From positions 45,806 to 109,805 of the forward strand of contig JADGAN010000014.1 of assembly GCA_015231955.1 (NCBI GenBank): a DNA stretch of 64,000 bases. Reading direction: 5' to 3'. Positions 1 through 8,912 of this stretch are shown piece by piece; the first letter of the stretch is position 1, and the number at the start of each line of letters is the position of its first letter. The DNA is from Oligoflexia bacterium (GTDB taxonomy: Bacteria > Bdellovibrionota > Bacteriovoracia > Bacteriovoracales > Bacteriovoracaceae). A model generated the notes under the pieces. That model did not search any database. It saw only the letters and a program-made list of their open reading frames with translations, and was not told the origin of the DNA. The translations under genes were made by a program, and so were the position numbers.

Positions 1-1
1 G

Positions 2-283
2 GAGATGGTCTTTAGTGCACTTGGAATGTTAGTGGTGGCCGCCTTCTCTCGTCACCGCGAATTCAAGGCCGATGCTGAGAGTGCTAAGATTGCTGGTAAA
101 GATAAGATGATTGCCGCCTTAAGAAAGTTGCAAGAAAATTATGAATCACTTAGTGCTGACAGTGGTGCCATGAGTACGATGAAAATCTCCAACAAAGGAA
201 GTTGGTTTGCCTACTTCTCTTCGCACCCACCACTAGAGGATCGTATTGAGGCCTTAGTAAGAGGCACTTACAACCGCATGTAA
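2..283 (+). CDS. htpX: HtpX-like M48 zinc metalloprotease, C-terminal part
   Basis: Only the end of the gene lies in the window; the frame is open at the left edge, so the real start is upstream and the ATG at 5 is internal. The fragment carries the SRHREFKADAES stretch, which matches the conserved region of HtpX-type M48 peptidases where the glutamate supplies the third zinc ligand. The HEXXH helix must lie upstream, outside the window. The end, with SSHPPLEDRIEAL, is the usual HtpX C-terminus. The family consists of inner-membrane proteases that degrade misfolded membrane proteins. The next gene follows after 43 bases on the same strand. Confidence 0.9.
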   Translation, partial: EMVFSALGMLVVAAFSRHREFKADAESAKIAGKDKMIAALRKLQENYESLSADSGAMSTMKISNKGSWFAYFSSHPPLEDRIEALVRGTYNRM

Positions 284-326
284 AACAAAAGATAAATCGT
301 TCCCTCCCAAAAAAAAGGTCAAGACA

Positions 327-863
327 ATGTATTTAGAAAGCAAGGAAATCATTGATCGTCCATGCGACGAAGTTTATGAACTAGTTCGTGATCACTTAGT
401 AAAAGTTGCTCCCTACCTGCCTAATATCGACAAGGTGGAACAGGTTACACACCAACACTCTGCCGATTGCAAAAACACTGTTATCTTAAACCACTGGACT
501 GCCAAGGTGGTGGTTCCTGAGGTAGCAATGAAGTTTATTAAGAAGGAGCTCTTTTCTTGGAAGGATAACGCGGTCTGGGACAATGAAAAGAGGGTGGTGA
601 ATTACCAATTGGAGTCGTTTTGGTCCAAGGATATCTTTGTGGCCAAGGGAGCTAACTATTTTACGGCAACTGCCGATAAGAAGACTGAGCTACGAATTAC
701 GTGCGAAGTAACTTTGAACCCAGACAAGGTTCCAGGGGTTCCAGGCTTTTTGGTAAAGAAGGTGCTGCCGATGATAGAGGATATGGTTAAGGCAGTTTTA
801 GAACCCAATTTAATGGGACTAGCAAAGGGAATTCGCTCCTATTTCGATCACGCTCAAAAATAA
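327..863 (+). CDS. START/SRPBCC-like protein of unknown function
   Basis: This encodes 178 residues with no signal peptide or membrane segment. It opens with a polyketide-cyclase/START-like pattern (KEIIDRPCDEVYELVRDHLVK) of beta strand followed by helix, then alternating strands and a long C-terminal helix around residues 145-175 (IEDMVKAVLEPNLMGLAKGI). This suggests the SRPBCC helix-grip fold, which binds hydrophobic ligands. The start is supported by an AAGGT ribosome site about eight bases upstream. It lies just behind htpX and may be co-transcribed with it. The fold call is inference from pattern; the ligand is unknown. Confidence 0.6.
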   Translation: MYLESKEIIDRPCDEVYELVRDHLVKVAPYLPNIDKVEQVTHQHSADCKNTVILNHWTAKVVVPEVAMKFIKKELFSWKDNAVWDNEKRVVNYQLESFWSKDIFVAKGANYFTATADKKTELRITCEVTLNPDKVPGVPGFLVKKVLPMIEDMVKAVLEPNLMGLAKGIRSYFDHAQK

Positions 864-892
864 ATTCTTCTATTCTCTTCAGGAGAGGGGTG

Positions 893-2425
893 ATGAGTGT
901 GAGGCGTTTGTTACTGCTCTGCCTTTTTTTATTCGCCAATACTTTTGTATTAGCGACCGAAAACTTATTACCTAAAGAACAAAAATTGCTTAATGAGTGG
1001 GTCGATAAAAACTATCCCACTATGAAAAATGGCATCTGCAAAAAAGATCTCTACACCACAAGTTGTATTAAAAGAGGGGAACAAAAGGACGCCATTATTG
1101 GCCAGCATGGAGTCACACTTGCGATTAAAAATTCGCCCTATTTTAAAATTTGGATGGATCTCACCCCCTACCAAGTCTATATAAAAAAGGCACGACCAAG
1201 TACTCCCCTGAAACACATCTGCTTTCTCGATTGCAGCAAAGAAGAGATCGCTTTTTTTGTTAAGATGCAAGAGCAGGTGGATGCCATTCGTAAACCAGCA
1301 ACTCCCCCTACCGCTGCACTTGTGTCCTGCCCGACAGAGAGCAAGAAGAGTCTCCAAGAGCTTTCTGAAGATACAGAAAAAATTTTATTTCACCGTGAAC
1401 TTGCACAAAGTGTACAGCACGCTTACCCTGATGCAGCGGAGGCGAGTGCAGTTGTTAGTGCCATGTGTGCTTTTGCAAATAGCAATGAAAGCTCCAAGGA
1501 GATTGTTTACGGAGAAAAGAGTTCTGGAACACTCTATCGCGCAGGAACTTCCTGGTATTTAAAACAAGAGGAGGAGCTGGCGCATGGCCGATCAAAAAAA
1601 GTTAGTAAAGGTCTACACTTTAGCAAAAAACCACCTACTGTCCGCAGTGTTGTCTTTTATGAAGCTAGAGTAGCTACAGAAAAGGAGAGACTGAGAAAGG
1701 AGTATGAGCTGATCAATGATCTGCATAATGCCCACGAGACACGAATAGTCTCTCCGTGGAGTGTTGTCGATCAACATCTTGGAATTTATAGTAGTGAGCG
1801 CTACCCCAAAACCTTCAATGAAAGATTTTCCAATATGCACACACTGGAAGGGGAAGTGGTAGCACTCTTGGCCGCACTTCAGAAAATCCACGCGATGGGG
1901 ATTGCCCACCGAGATATTCGCCTAGACAACATCTATGTCAACGAGGGTGGTCGCTTGGTGCTGGGTGATTTTGGAGAAGCGATCCGCGAAGGAGAGGCGA
2001 TTTCGGGGACAAGGATCAGTAAAGGGTACGTCTCCCCCTATCGATTACTGCAAACCAGAGAGGGTTGCAGTCAAAACTTTAGAAGCAGCTCCTTTAGTGA
2101 TTATCAGCACTACGACCTCTTTGGAGTGGTGATGAGTTATCTTATGAACAAATATTACGATGATACCACGGAAGAAGTTGTCACTAACTATAAAAACGCT
2201 CTGGCAGCAGTGATGGATGATTGCAGTAGTGATGACAAGAGAGAGAAGGTTTTTACAACTTATGCAGCATTGGTAACAAAGTTAAAAGCAAGTAGCGATA
2301 AGCTCTATGTGGAGCTGCTTGCTCCTACGCTTTCTCCTTCGCAATTTCAAGAAAAATTCACGCTGCTTTGGCAACAAAAGCACGCCCTTTACCCTAACAC
2401 CCCTTCGGATAGAGAAAAGCGATAG
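893..2425 (+). CDS. exported protein with eukaryotic-type protein kinase domain
   Basis: A hydrophobic N-terminus (MSVRRLLLLCLFLFANTFVL, then AT) reads as a signal peptide. The C-terminal half carries protein-kinase signatures: the catalytic loop HRDIRLDN at residues 339-346 with base Asp341 and Asn346, and DFG at 359-361 after the strand RLVLG. An activation-segment-like GYVSPYR follows. The glycine loop and the ATP-binding lysine are not clear; GTLYRAGTSWYLK is the best candidate. ATG at 893 was preferred to the GTG at 890 because AGGAGAGG at 881-888 is better spaced from it. An exported kinase is unusual because ATP is scarce outside the cytoplasm, so the target may lie in another cell or the domain may be a pseudokinase. 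The first half (residues 25-200) is not recognised. Confidence 0.65.
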   Translation: MSVRRLLLLCLFLFANTFVLATENLLPKEQKLLNEWVDKNYPTMKNGICKKDLYTTSCIKRGEQKDAIIGQHGVTLAIKNSPYFKIWMDLTPYQVYIKKARPSTPLKHICFLDCSKEEIAFFVKMQEQVDAIRKPATPPTAALVSCPTESKKSLQELSEDTEKILFHRELAQSVQHAYPDAAEASAVVSAMCAFANSNESSKEIVYGEKSSGTLYRAGTSWYLKQEEELAHGRSKKVSKGLHFSKKPPTVRSVVFYEARVATEKERLRKEYELINDLHNAHETRIVSPWSVVDQHLGIYSSERYPKTFNERFSNMHTLEGEVVALLAALQKIHAMGIAHRDIRLDNIYVNEGGRLVLGDFGEAIREGEAISGTRISKGYVSPYRLLQTREGCSQNFRSSSFSDYQHYDLFGVVMSYLMNKYYDDTTEEVVTNYKNALAAVMDDCSSDDKREKVFTTYAALVTKLKASSDKLYVELLAPTLSPSQFQEKFTLLWQQKHALYPNTPSDREKR

Positions 2426-2538
2426 TTACATAGATTTAAAAACTTAGACGCAAAAAATAGACCTCCCTTACAATGAGCGCTAATAGATCCACTTCATCCA
2501 TAGAGAAGAGGATTACCATCGCGGGGAGATACTATTTT

Positions 2539-2880
2539 ATGAGTGAAAACAGAAAAATGATTCAAGAGATTAACTCCAAAATATTTGCCGATATCATTGG
2601 AGAGACCTCTAACATACCAGTTGTTATCGATTTTTGGGCCCCTTGGTGCGGGCCGTGTAAGCAACTTACTCCAGTTTTAGAGCAGCTTGCACGCGAGCAT
2701 GAGGGGAAGATTAAAATTGTGAAGTTAAATGTGGATGAGAATCCCGGACTAGCAGAAAAGTATGGGATTCGTGGAATTCCTACCGTCAAGATTTGGAAAG
2801 CTGGAGAGGAGGTGCACTCTTCTGCTGGTGCTTATCCTAAAGATTACTGGGATGAGATTATGGCCAAGATTTTACAATAA
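2539..2880 (+). CDS. trxA: thioredoxin
   Basis: Cytoplasmic disulfide reductase of about 113 residues, the usual length for the family. It shows the active site WCGPC within VVIDFWAPWCGPCKQL, the conserved DFW strand, and the cis-proline IPT (GIRGIPTVKIW). The frame is open further upstream to 2473, but the first 22 codons match no thioredoxin, while a GGGGAG ribosome site at 2522-2527 fits the ATG at 2539. The gene stands alone: the kinase-like gene ends 113 bases upstream and the next gene begins 143 bases downstream. Confidence 0.93.
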   Translation: MSENRKMIQEINSKIFADIIGETSNIPVVIDFWAPWCGPCKQLTPVLEQLAREHEGKIKIVKLNVDENPGLAEKYGIRGIPTVKIWKAGEEVHSSAGAYPKDYWDEIMAKILQ

Positions 2881-3023
2881 AGATGCCAGACTATATTACT
2901 ACACTTCTTGTGGACGCTCTTTGCTATCAAAGTCAAAAACTTTCCTGTTTATGAAAAAATGATTTGCCTCTAAAATAAAAGCTATGATCTAAATTAAGTT
3001 CCGATTTAACATAGGGAAAAAAA

Positions 3024-5117
3024 TTGAATAAACCACTTTCATCTGCACCTGGCAACAAGGTTCATTCTGATACTATTATGTATATAGGAGAAGACCTCCG
3101 CTATTGGACGCAGTTGCAGATTGCAATCAATTCACTCCTTGGTGGAAAGATGGTGAACTTCAAAATGCGTCGGATGACCCGCTACGAGAATTTACCTACT
3201 AAAATTTTAAAACTGATTAGAACCAATCCCAAGGTCATCTATCTCGACTTTGCTAAAAATCCCCAATTTGCCATGGCAGTGGGAAAATTACTTCGCCGTT
3301 TGAATGCAACAAAAGAGATCACGGTGATTGCGCTTTTTGATTACAATGCCGATCCTAATCTACTCCTAGAGGTTGGAGGTGCTGGAATTTTTTTAAGCCA
3401 CTTAAAGGGAATTGAAATTCACGATATCGCTTATGATGCTACAGTTTTAATGTATCCCAAAGAGAATGTTAAGTGTAAATTTGTTACCGCGCAGACCAAA
3501 CGGCTTGTAGATATTATTGAACATGTACGAATCAAAAATATTGCACGAGATGCCTTGATCGTCGAAGGTAATGCTCCTTTAGAAAAAGATGATGAAGTTA
3601 GTTTATATGTCCCTTTACTTTCAAAAGTGATTCCTTCTCGCCTCTTTAAAGTCAAAGAGATGGGAGAGACAGATCTCTACTACGATTTTCTCCATTGGTA
3701 TAAACTTAGCTATCAGTTTGTGGATCCGCTACCTCCTATAGTGGAAGGAGAGGATAAGAAACTCTATAAGATAAAAGAAGATGAGCATGCCCAGCAAGTA
3801 AGAGATATTCGCATTAAGTTTGATGATTGGCTAAAAAACAATGCGACAGCACAACCGATCTGTAAAGTTTTGATGATTGATAAACGCTTGCGTTTATTAA
3901 AAGAGTTTCAAGAGTTAAAGATCCAAAACCCTCTAGGCATTCGCTATCAGCTCTACCTTTCCAATATTGAAGAGGAGCTTCGCTACTACCAGCCGCATAT
4001 TATTATTTTTGGTTTTGATCCTCAATTAAATGCTGCTGGCACTCTTCCTCCGGCACCTGGAGCACCTGGAGTTCCAGGCACAGCAACAGAGGATAAAGAA
4101 AAAGAGGATGCGGCCAAGAAAAAAGCTGCCGCTTCCACCTCCATCCTTGATCAACTCAAAGCGCGTGATCAAGAGATAAAAGAGGAACATAGTGATGATG
4201 AGGATAACGATGATGAACTCGAAGGCATGGAGGGTGGAAAAAATAACAAACCTAAAAATTTAGTAGATGGTTTTGATCTTAATCAAGTTGGCCATATTTT
4301 AAAACGTCTACCGCAAAATGATGATGCCTCTTTGGAAGCGATCGTCGCTATCATCAAAAAAATTCCCAACTATACACCAGTCTTAGTGGCCTTTAGTAAT
4401 TGGCCTTACCACTCTACAGAGTATTTCAAAACTAAACTACAATACTCCCGTATAGTTCATGATAAAGGGGTGGCCACCATCGAGAAATTGATACAATTTG
4501 AAGATGTGGTCAGAAAGTCATGGGTGGTGAGCGAAGAGAAATTTTTAAAAGAGAAAGTAGAGCGCATTAAGAAAACCAATCCTAATAAGTTTAAAACATT
4601 AAAATCCAAAGACATTAAAGAGAGTGTCTACTACTTTAAGAAACGAGATCCTCGCAGTTTTATTCAACTTACTCATCGGGTGACCATTACCTCCTTATCA
4701 GAGAGTGAGATGGAGTTAGAGAGTACGAAAAAATTGCGGACACAAACGGTTTATCAAATGCCTATTCCCACCAAAATAAGTATCACACCTATTTTGGAGA
4801 CAAGCAAAAAAGATGGCCATATCTATCGCTGCTTAATCCACTCTGCAGGAGAAAAAGAGAAGAGCGCCATCAGGCAATTCATCAACGACATCTTTTTGGC
4901 CTCCAGAAGAAAAGAGCGCGAGAGTGAATCAGCAAAATTTGTTGAAATGAACGACGCTGCAAGAAAGGCACGAGAGACACAAAAAGAGCAACAAAAACAA
5001 CAAGAGGCCGCTACCACCGCTGCCAACAAGGCCAAAGCGAAACCCTCAACTCCTAGTAGTGGTTCTTCATCTTCCGAGGGAGGAGGCCAACTTCCACCCA
5101 CCGGAACTGGTGAATAA
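3024..5117 (+). CDS. large cytoplasmic protein with two degenerate receiver-like domains and a PilZ-like domain
   Basis: This encodes 697 residues starting at TTG, with an AGGG site eight bases upstream. No signal or membrane segment is visible. Residues 17-145 alternate strands and helices like a response-regulator receiver (IMYIGED, KVIYLDFAKNP, ITVIALFDYNAD). A second such unit starts near 279 (CKVLMIDKRL, HIIIFGFD), is interrupted at about 337-425 by a Pro/Ala- and acid-rich insert, and resumes with VLVAFSNW and a lysine near 481. Residues 540-625 resemble a PilZ barrel (RVTITSLSESEMELES, then IRQFINDIF). The tail is Gln/Ala/Ser-rich. It ends exactly where convergent motB ends, so a motility or cyclic-di-GMP link is possible. 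The domain calls are inference from secondary-structure pattern. Confidence 0.5.
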   Translation: MNKPLSSAPGNKVHSDTIMYIGEDLRYWTQLQIAINSLLGGKMVNFKMRRMTRYENLPTKILKLIRTNPKVIYLDFAKNPQFAMAVGKLLRRLNATKEITVIALFDYNADPNLLLEVGGAGIFLSHLKGIEIHDIAYDATVLMYPKENVKCKFVTAQTKRLVDIIEHVRIKNIARDALIVEGNAPLEKDDEVSLYVPLLSKVIPSRLFKVKEMGETDLYYDFLHWYKLSYQFVDPLPPIVEGEDKKLYKIKEDEHAQQVRDIRIKFDDWLKNNATAQPICKVLMIDKRLRLLKEFQELKIQNPLGIRYQLYLSNIEEELRYYQPHIIIFGFDPQLNAAGTLPPAPGAPGVPGTATEDKEKEDAAKKKAAASTSILDQLKARDQEIKEEHSDDEDNDDELEGMEGGKNNKPKNLVDGFDLNQVGHILKRLPQNDDASLEAIVAIIKKIPNYTPVLVAFSNWPYHSTEYFKTKLQYSRIVHDKGVATIEKLIQFEDVVRKSWVVSEEKFLKEKVERIKKTNPNKFKTLKSKDIKESVYYFKKRDPRSFIQLTHRVTITSLSESEMELESTKKLRTQTVYQMPIPTKISITPILETSKKDGHIYRCLIHSAGEKEKSAIRQFINDIFLASRRKERESESAKFVEMNDAARKARETQKEQQKQQEAATTAANKAKAKPSTPSSGSSSSEGGGQLPPTGTGE

Positions 5118-6065
5118 CTATTTTTTCTCTTGAATAATAATCTCCACTCGACGATTCTTAGAACGGCCAAGTGCACTTTCATTAGAGGCCAGTGGATGGT
5201 ACTCTCCATAGCCAGCAGCGGAAAAACGACGAGGATTTAAGCGATAACGGCTTACAATTAAGTGTAGCACTTGGGTGGCCCTGGCAGTAGAGAGCTCCCA
5301 ATTTGAAGCAAAACGCTCCGTACGCATGGGTACATTATCGGTATGTCCTTCGATTAAAACACGGTTATCTACACGATCAATCACGTTAGCAATCTGCTTT
5401 AGCGCTTGGGCAAAAGCGGGTTTAATAGTGGCGGCGCCAGAATCAAAGGTGATTTGCTCTGGGAGTACAATGCGTACCCCTACACCAGGAGTAACTTTTA
5501 TCGCAATTTGATCGGCGGTCGCTTGATCCAGCACTTTCCCCAGTGACTCTGCCATCATATTTGCAACTTGCTCCATCTTCGCCTCTTGTTGCGCCTCGCC
5601 TGCTACCCCTCCCTTTCCGGGAGCACTAAAATCGTTATCCACAGGCTCATCCACACGCTCACGACGAGACACACGCTTATAGGTGAGATCAGGTATAATA
5701 TCTTTACCACTCTTGTCGAGAATTCCTTCGGTGCCATCAAAGACATCTCCACGATCAAGATCCTTACTGGACTCCATCCGTGCCTCATGCGGACCACCCA
5801 GCCCCAAGGCCTTGGTCACACTCCTTGCCACCTCTTGAACCTTTTGCTTATCAGAGATAGACATGGCGTAAAGAACGGTGAACACGCAAAAGAGCAAGGT
5901 CATAAAATCGGCATAGGAGACAAGCCAGCGCTCAAGGTTAACCCCTTCGCCGTGTCCTCCTTCACCGTGGCCACCACTCTTTTTGTGCCCTCCCTTACCC
6001 CCATGGGCCTTGCCACCCCCCCCATGGGCCTCACCACCACCTGATGAAGGAGGTGCTTCTGCCAT
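5118..6065 (-). CDS. motB: flagellar stator protein MotB (OmpA-type peptidoglycan anchor)
   Basis: Inner-membrane stator subunit that anchors the motor to peptidoglycan. A Gly/His-rich N-terminus is followed by one membrane segment, SYADFMTLLFCVFTVLYAMS, whose Asp (residue 53 from this start) is the ion-carrying residue. The C-terminus is an OmpA domain with ITFDSGAATI, LIEGHTDNVP and ELSTARA. The frame opens at 6101, overlapping motA by 11 bases, but GAGG at about 6071-6074 is well spaced from the ATG at 6065, so the shorter start was chosen; both are possible. The roughly 40-residue Gly/His-rich leader, longer than in typical MotB, is odd. It is the last gene of flbD-motA-motB. Confidence 0.93.
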   Translation of the reverse strand: MAEAPPSSGGGEAHGGGGKAHGGKGGHKKSGGHGEGGHGEGVNLERWLVSYADFMTLLFCVFTVLYAMSISDKQKVQEVARSVTKALGLGGPHEARMESSKDLDRGDVFDGTEGILDKSGKDIIPDLTYKRVSRRERVDEPVDNDFSAPGKGGVAGEAQQEAKMEQVANMMAESLGKVLDQATADQIAIKVTPGVGVRIVLPEQITFDSGAATIKPAFAQALKQIANVIDRVDNRVLIEGHTDNVPMRTERFASNWELSTARATQVLHLIVSRYRLNPRRFSAAGYGEYHPLASNESALGRSKNRRVEIIIQEKK

Positions 6066-6090
6066 CATTACCTCGCGATACTTTTCAAAA

Positions 6091-6846
6091 TTACTTAGCA
6101 TAATAGCACTTTATTCTCTCCTCGATCACGCGAGGATTAAGGCCATGCACAATTCCTAGCACCCCTGCAAGCATCATCTGCTTTAAGCGCTTATTATAGG
6201 CGGCCCGAGTTTTTAATTTACTACCAAAAGGAATTAAGATTAAGTTGGCGATCACTAGTCCATAGATTGTAGCAACAAAGGCCACCGCAATACCGGAGCC
6301 GAGTTCGTCGGTACCACCACCACGAGCAAGACCATTCATAACGTGAATCAGTCCAAGCACCGCTCCGATAATTCCGATGGTGGGAGCGTAACCGCCTGCA
6401 CCTTCAAACATCTTGGCCACATTGGTTTCACGTTCTTCGGTGATACTCATCTCTGCTTCCATGACATCGGAGATGGTTTCTGGATCGTAGCCGTCAACAG
6501 CACAGCGAAGTGCCCGTTGTAGGAAGGGATGAGGGGCATCTGCAATCATTTTTTCGAGAGCAAGGATGCTCTCACGACGGGCCACCTCCGCATAGTTTAG
6601 AATGACTTTAGAGAGCTCCTCCATTTGATTTAAATTAAAAAGAAAAAGATCTTTGAAGAGTTTTGCTCCCAAAGAAACAGTATCAAGGGGGGTACTCACC
6701 AAAAGAGCACCAGCAGTTCCTCCGGCCACAATCATAAAAGCAGTCGGCTGCATCAGTGCAGAGAGGTGTACTCCTTCAATCATCCCCCCTCCAAACACAG
6801 CAACAAAGCCAATCACAAGTCCGGCAACGGTAGCGATGTCTAGCAT
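6091..6846 (-). CDS. motA: flagellar stator protein MotA/PomA
   Basis: Inner-membrane ion channel subunit of the flagellar motor, 251 residues, close to the family length. Four hydrophobic segments are visible (about 5-25, 32-52, 148-168 and 180-200) with a large cytoplasmic loop between the second and third. MotA signatures include GGTAGALLVSTP and the C-terminal PTIGIIGAVLGLIHVM. It overlaps flbD by 7 bases and runs into motB, so the three are translated together. Whether the ion is H+ or Na+ cannot be decided from the sequence alone. Confidence 0.95.
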   Translation of the reverse strand: MLDIATVAGLVIGFVAVFGGGMIEGVHLSALMQPTAFMIVAGGTAGALLVSTPLDTVSLGAKLFKDLFLFNLNQMEELSKVILNYAEVARRESILALEKMIADAPHPFLQRALRCAVDGYDPETISDVMEAEMSITEERETNVAKMFEGAGGYAPTIGIIGAVLGLIHVMNGLARGGGTDELGSGIAVAFVATIYGLVIANLILIPFGSKLKTRAAYNKRLKQMMLAGVLGIVHGLNPRVIEERIKCYYAK

Positions 6847-7055
6847 TTACTATCTCCTTTGAATACGGCAAAACCAGCAAACAACTCTTTTTTATACTCT
6901 TTTGCTTTTCGCACAACCTCATCAACGCTCTCTTTGATCAGTAACATATCGTTATTGACGAAGGTGATCTTAGTGTCTGGAGTTGACTCAATGTATTTGA
7001 TGAGATCCACATTGATGATTACAGCATTGCCATTTAATCTTGTTAGTTTAATCAT
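6840..7055 (-). CDS. flbD: FlbD family flagellar protein
   Basis: A 71-residue protein opening with MIKLTRLNG, the hallmark of the small FlbD family found at the head of motAB or flagellar operons in several phyla. The pattern continues as expected (VDLIKYIESTPDTKITFVN, then a KESVDEVVRKAKEYK helix). Its exact role is unknown; it is not the sigma-54 regulator of Caulobacter that shares the name. It overlaps motA by seven bases. The 155 bases between this start and the HAD gene on the other strand must hold both promoters. Confidence 0.93.
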   Translation of the reverse strand: MIKLTRLNGNAVIINVDLIKYIESTPDTKITFVNNDMLLIKESVDEVVRKAKEYKKELFAGFAVFKGDSKC

Positions 7056-7210
7056 TTTAAACCTACGAAAGAGGAGTTAATATTTTAATTTTATCTTAGA
7101 TCTCTACCAGGCTAAAGTTTGCGAGAAAGGGAGGAATTTGCCCAGGGAGTTTGATACTTGATGAAAAAAGTCTGCAAGCTAATAACAGGAATCAAGGAGT
7201 AAAGAGAACA

Positions 7211-7906
7211 ATGAGTTTGAAAAAATTTTCAGTAAAATTGGTGATCTTTGACTTAGATGGCGTTTTGTGGAACTCCTCGTCCATCCACCGCGCCTCATTT
7301 CAGCATGCACTCTCCTCACTTCCAAATGGGGGCAGCGATTTTGATTACCTCTCCTATGCAGGTATGGGTACCGACGAGGCGATGGCAAAGTATTTTGAAA
7401 CACTAGCTGAAAAATTAAAGATCACCCTTACTTATGAAGATGCAATGAAGTATGCGCGCAAGAAACAGGCGTATGCACACCAACTCTTAAAAGAGGCCCC
7501 TCCCTTGGCAGCAGGCCTAAAAGAGGTGCTTTTAGATTTTAAAACCAAGGGTATCAAGATGAGCATTGCCAGCTCTGCCAAAAGAAACAATGTTGATCTT
7601 TTTATGAGAGTTAGTGGCACCAAGGAGCAGTTTGCCTCTACACTCTCTCGCGATGAAATTAAAACCCCCAAACCTTCTCCTGCACTTTTTTTGGAAAGCT
7701 TACGCTTAAATAACGAATCTGCAGAAGATGCCGTAGTTATTGAAGATGCCTACCATGGAGTTTTAGCAGCAAAGAGTGCAAAGATAGCGGTGGTGGCGGT
7801 AGTGGGTACTCACACTCGACAGCAGTTAGAAGAGATGGATCCTAGACCAGATATGATTGTCGATACGTTTTGTGAATTACAAAATTTAATTAATTTTCGT
7901 TACTGA
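7211..7906 (+). CDS. HAD superfamily hydrolase, beta-phosphoglucomutase-like
   Basis: Cytoplasmic phosphatase or phosphomutase of 231 residues. All four HAD motifs are visible: VIFDLDGVLWNS with the nucleophilic Asp, SIASSAKR, the lysine in KTPKPSP, and VIEDAYHGV. A helical cap domain lies between motifs I and II, which is the PGMB/CbbY arrangement. The frame opens at a TTG at 7151, but AAGGAG at 7194-7199 serves the ATG at 7211 and motif I follows directly, so that start was taken. Its 3' end overlaps the convergent exported-protein gene by 17 bases. The substrate cannot be told from sequence. Confidence 0.85.
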   Translation: MSLKKFSVKLVIFDLDGVLWNSSSIHRASFQHALSSLPNGGSDFDYLSYAGMGTDEAMAKYFETLAEKLKITLTYEDAMKYARKKQAYAHQLLKEAPPLAAGLKEVLLDFKTKGIKMSIASSAKRNNVDLFMRVSGTKEQFASTLSRDEIKTPKPSPALFLESLRLNNESAEDAVVIEDAYHGVLAAKSAKIAVVAVVGTHTRQQLEEMDPRPDMIVDTFCELQNLINFRY

Positions 7907-8732
7907 CCGTCACTTCAAACTCTTTTCCATTAGCGCTAGAAACTTTCAAAAGTAGTCGTTCCATGCTGGGATCACCACTACCCATATTTTTAGGAATTTC
8001 CCACTTAAACTCAACAGGCATCATCTTTCTTGGACAAAAATTAGAAACTTTTTTAACAAGAGGATCAAGGCGGTAGGTGTGTGGAAGAGTACCAGGTTTC
8101 CACTCGACACGATCAAGGACATAGCAATCACTAATGGTATATCCATGGAGAATGATTTCACGTGTATCATTGGCGGACTCCACAGTGCTAACATAAAGTA
8201 AATTTTTATTGAATGACTTATTATCTGCGCTAGCATCCATGTTTGCACTTGCACTTGCACTTGCTTCTGTTTCAAAATCGTCACTTCTCTCTATTGCAGC
8301 ACTGGCCGCCATATTAACATTTAATTCTGTAGTGTATTCACTGGCTTCACCATTGTTAATAACAATAGTATAGTGGCCAGGCACGAGGTGTCCCAAATTA
8401 ATGGTTTTCATAAAGGGACGTATCATCTGCATGCAAAATTGTGTGGTTTGCTTTACCTCTGACAACAATTTGACCTCAATGACACCCGCACTCTTATTAA
8501 TTTCATTGCTGCTCGTAGGATCTTCATAACAAAGATTTGGTAAAGTGCCGATAACAATGATCTCTGCTTTATCATTGCTCTTTATATTATCTGGTAGATA
8601 AACTTTATCAATAAAGAGTGTGGCGTGTGCATTTACAATAGAGAAAAAGAAAATGGAAAAGAAGAGAACTAGAGAGATTAAAACAGAGGTTATAAAAGAG
8701 TTTGAGTTTGAGTTTGAGTTTGTTCGTAACAT
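7890..8732 (-). CDS. exported protein of unknown function with in-frame short repeats
   Basis: Not recognised. It has 280 residues with a long hydrophobic leader (ITSVLISLVLFFSIFFFSIV, then NAHA) that looks like a signal peptide. The leader is preceded by NSNSNSNS, encoded by a tandem six-base repeat near 8700-8724; a second run, SASASAN, comes from another six-base repeat near 8236-8256. The mature part holds two similar strand-rich halves, with YLPDNIKSNDKAEIIVIG and a later TREIILHGYTISDCYV, each with cysteines. This suggests two Ig-like beta domains. A GGGGGG ribosome site precedes the start. Confidence 0.6.
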   Translation of the reverse strand: MLRTNSNSNSNSFITSVLISLVLFFSIFFFSIVNAHATLFIDKVYLPDNIKSNDKAEIIVIGTLPNLCYEDPTSSNEINKSAGVIEVKLLSEVKQTTQFCMQMIRPFMKTINLGHLVPGHYTIVINNGEASEYTTELNVNMAASAAIERSDDFETEASASASANMDASADNKSFNKNLLYVSTVESANDTREIILHGYTISDCYVLDRVEWKPGTLPHTYRLDPLVKKVSNFCPRKMMPVEFKWEIPKNMGSGDPSMERLLLKVSSANGKEFEVTVSNEN

Positions 8733-8912
8733 AATTCCCCCCTCGTAAAATAGATAAAAACTATTAGTGAGTAAAAAAAAACAATGAATATTTTTTTCTT
8801 ACAAAATATTTCATTAACTGTTGCAAGGTAGGCCCAGAAAAATTAATGTCAATGATTTTTTTTATAAAAATAAAAATAATTAAAAATACAAGACAGATGT
8901 TGTTTTATTAGA

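Noticed and set aside
2883..2954. 23-residue frame directly after thioredoxin
   Set aside because: Two bases after the stop and no separate ribosome site or recognisable pattern; too short to support.
5568..6044. 158-codon plus-strand frame
   Set aside because: It is entirely antisense to motB, which has strong family evidence.
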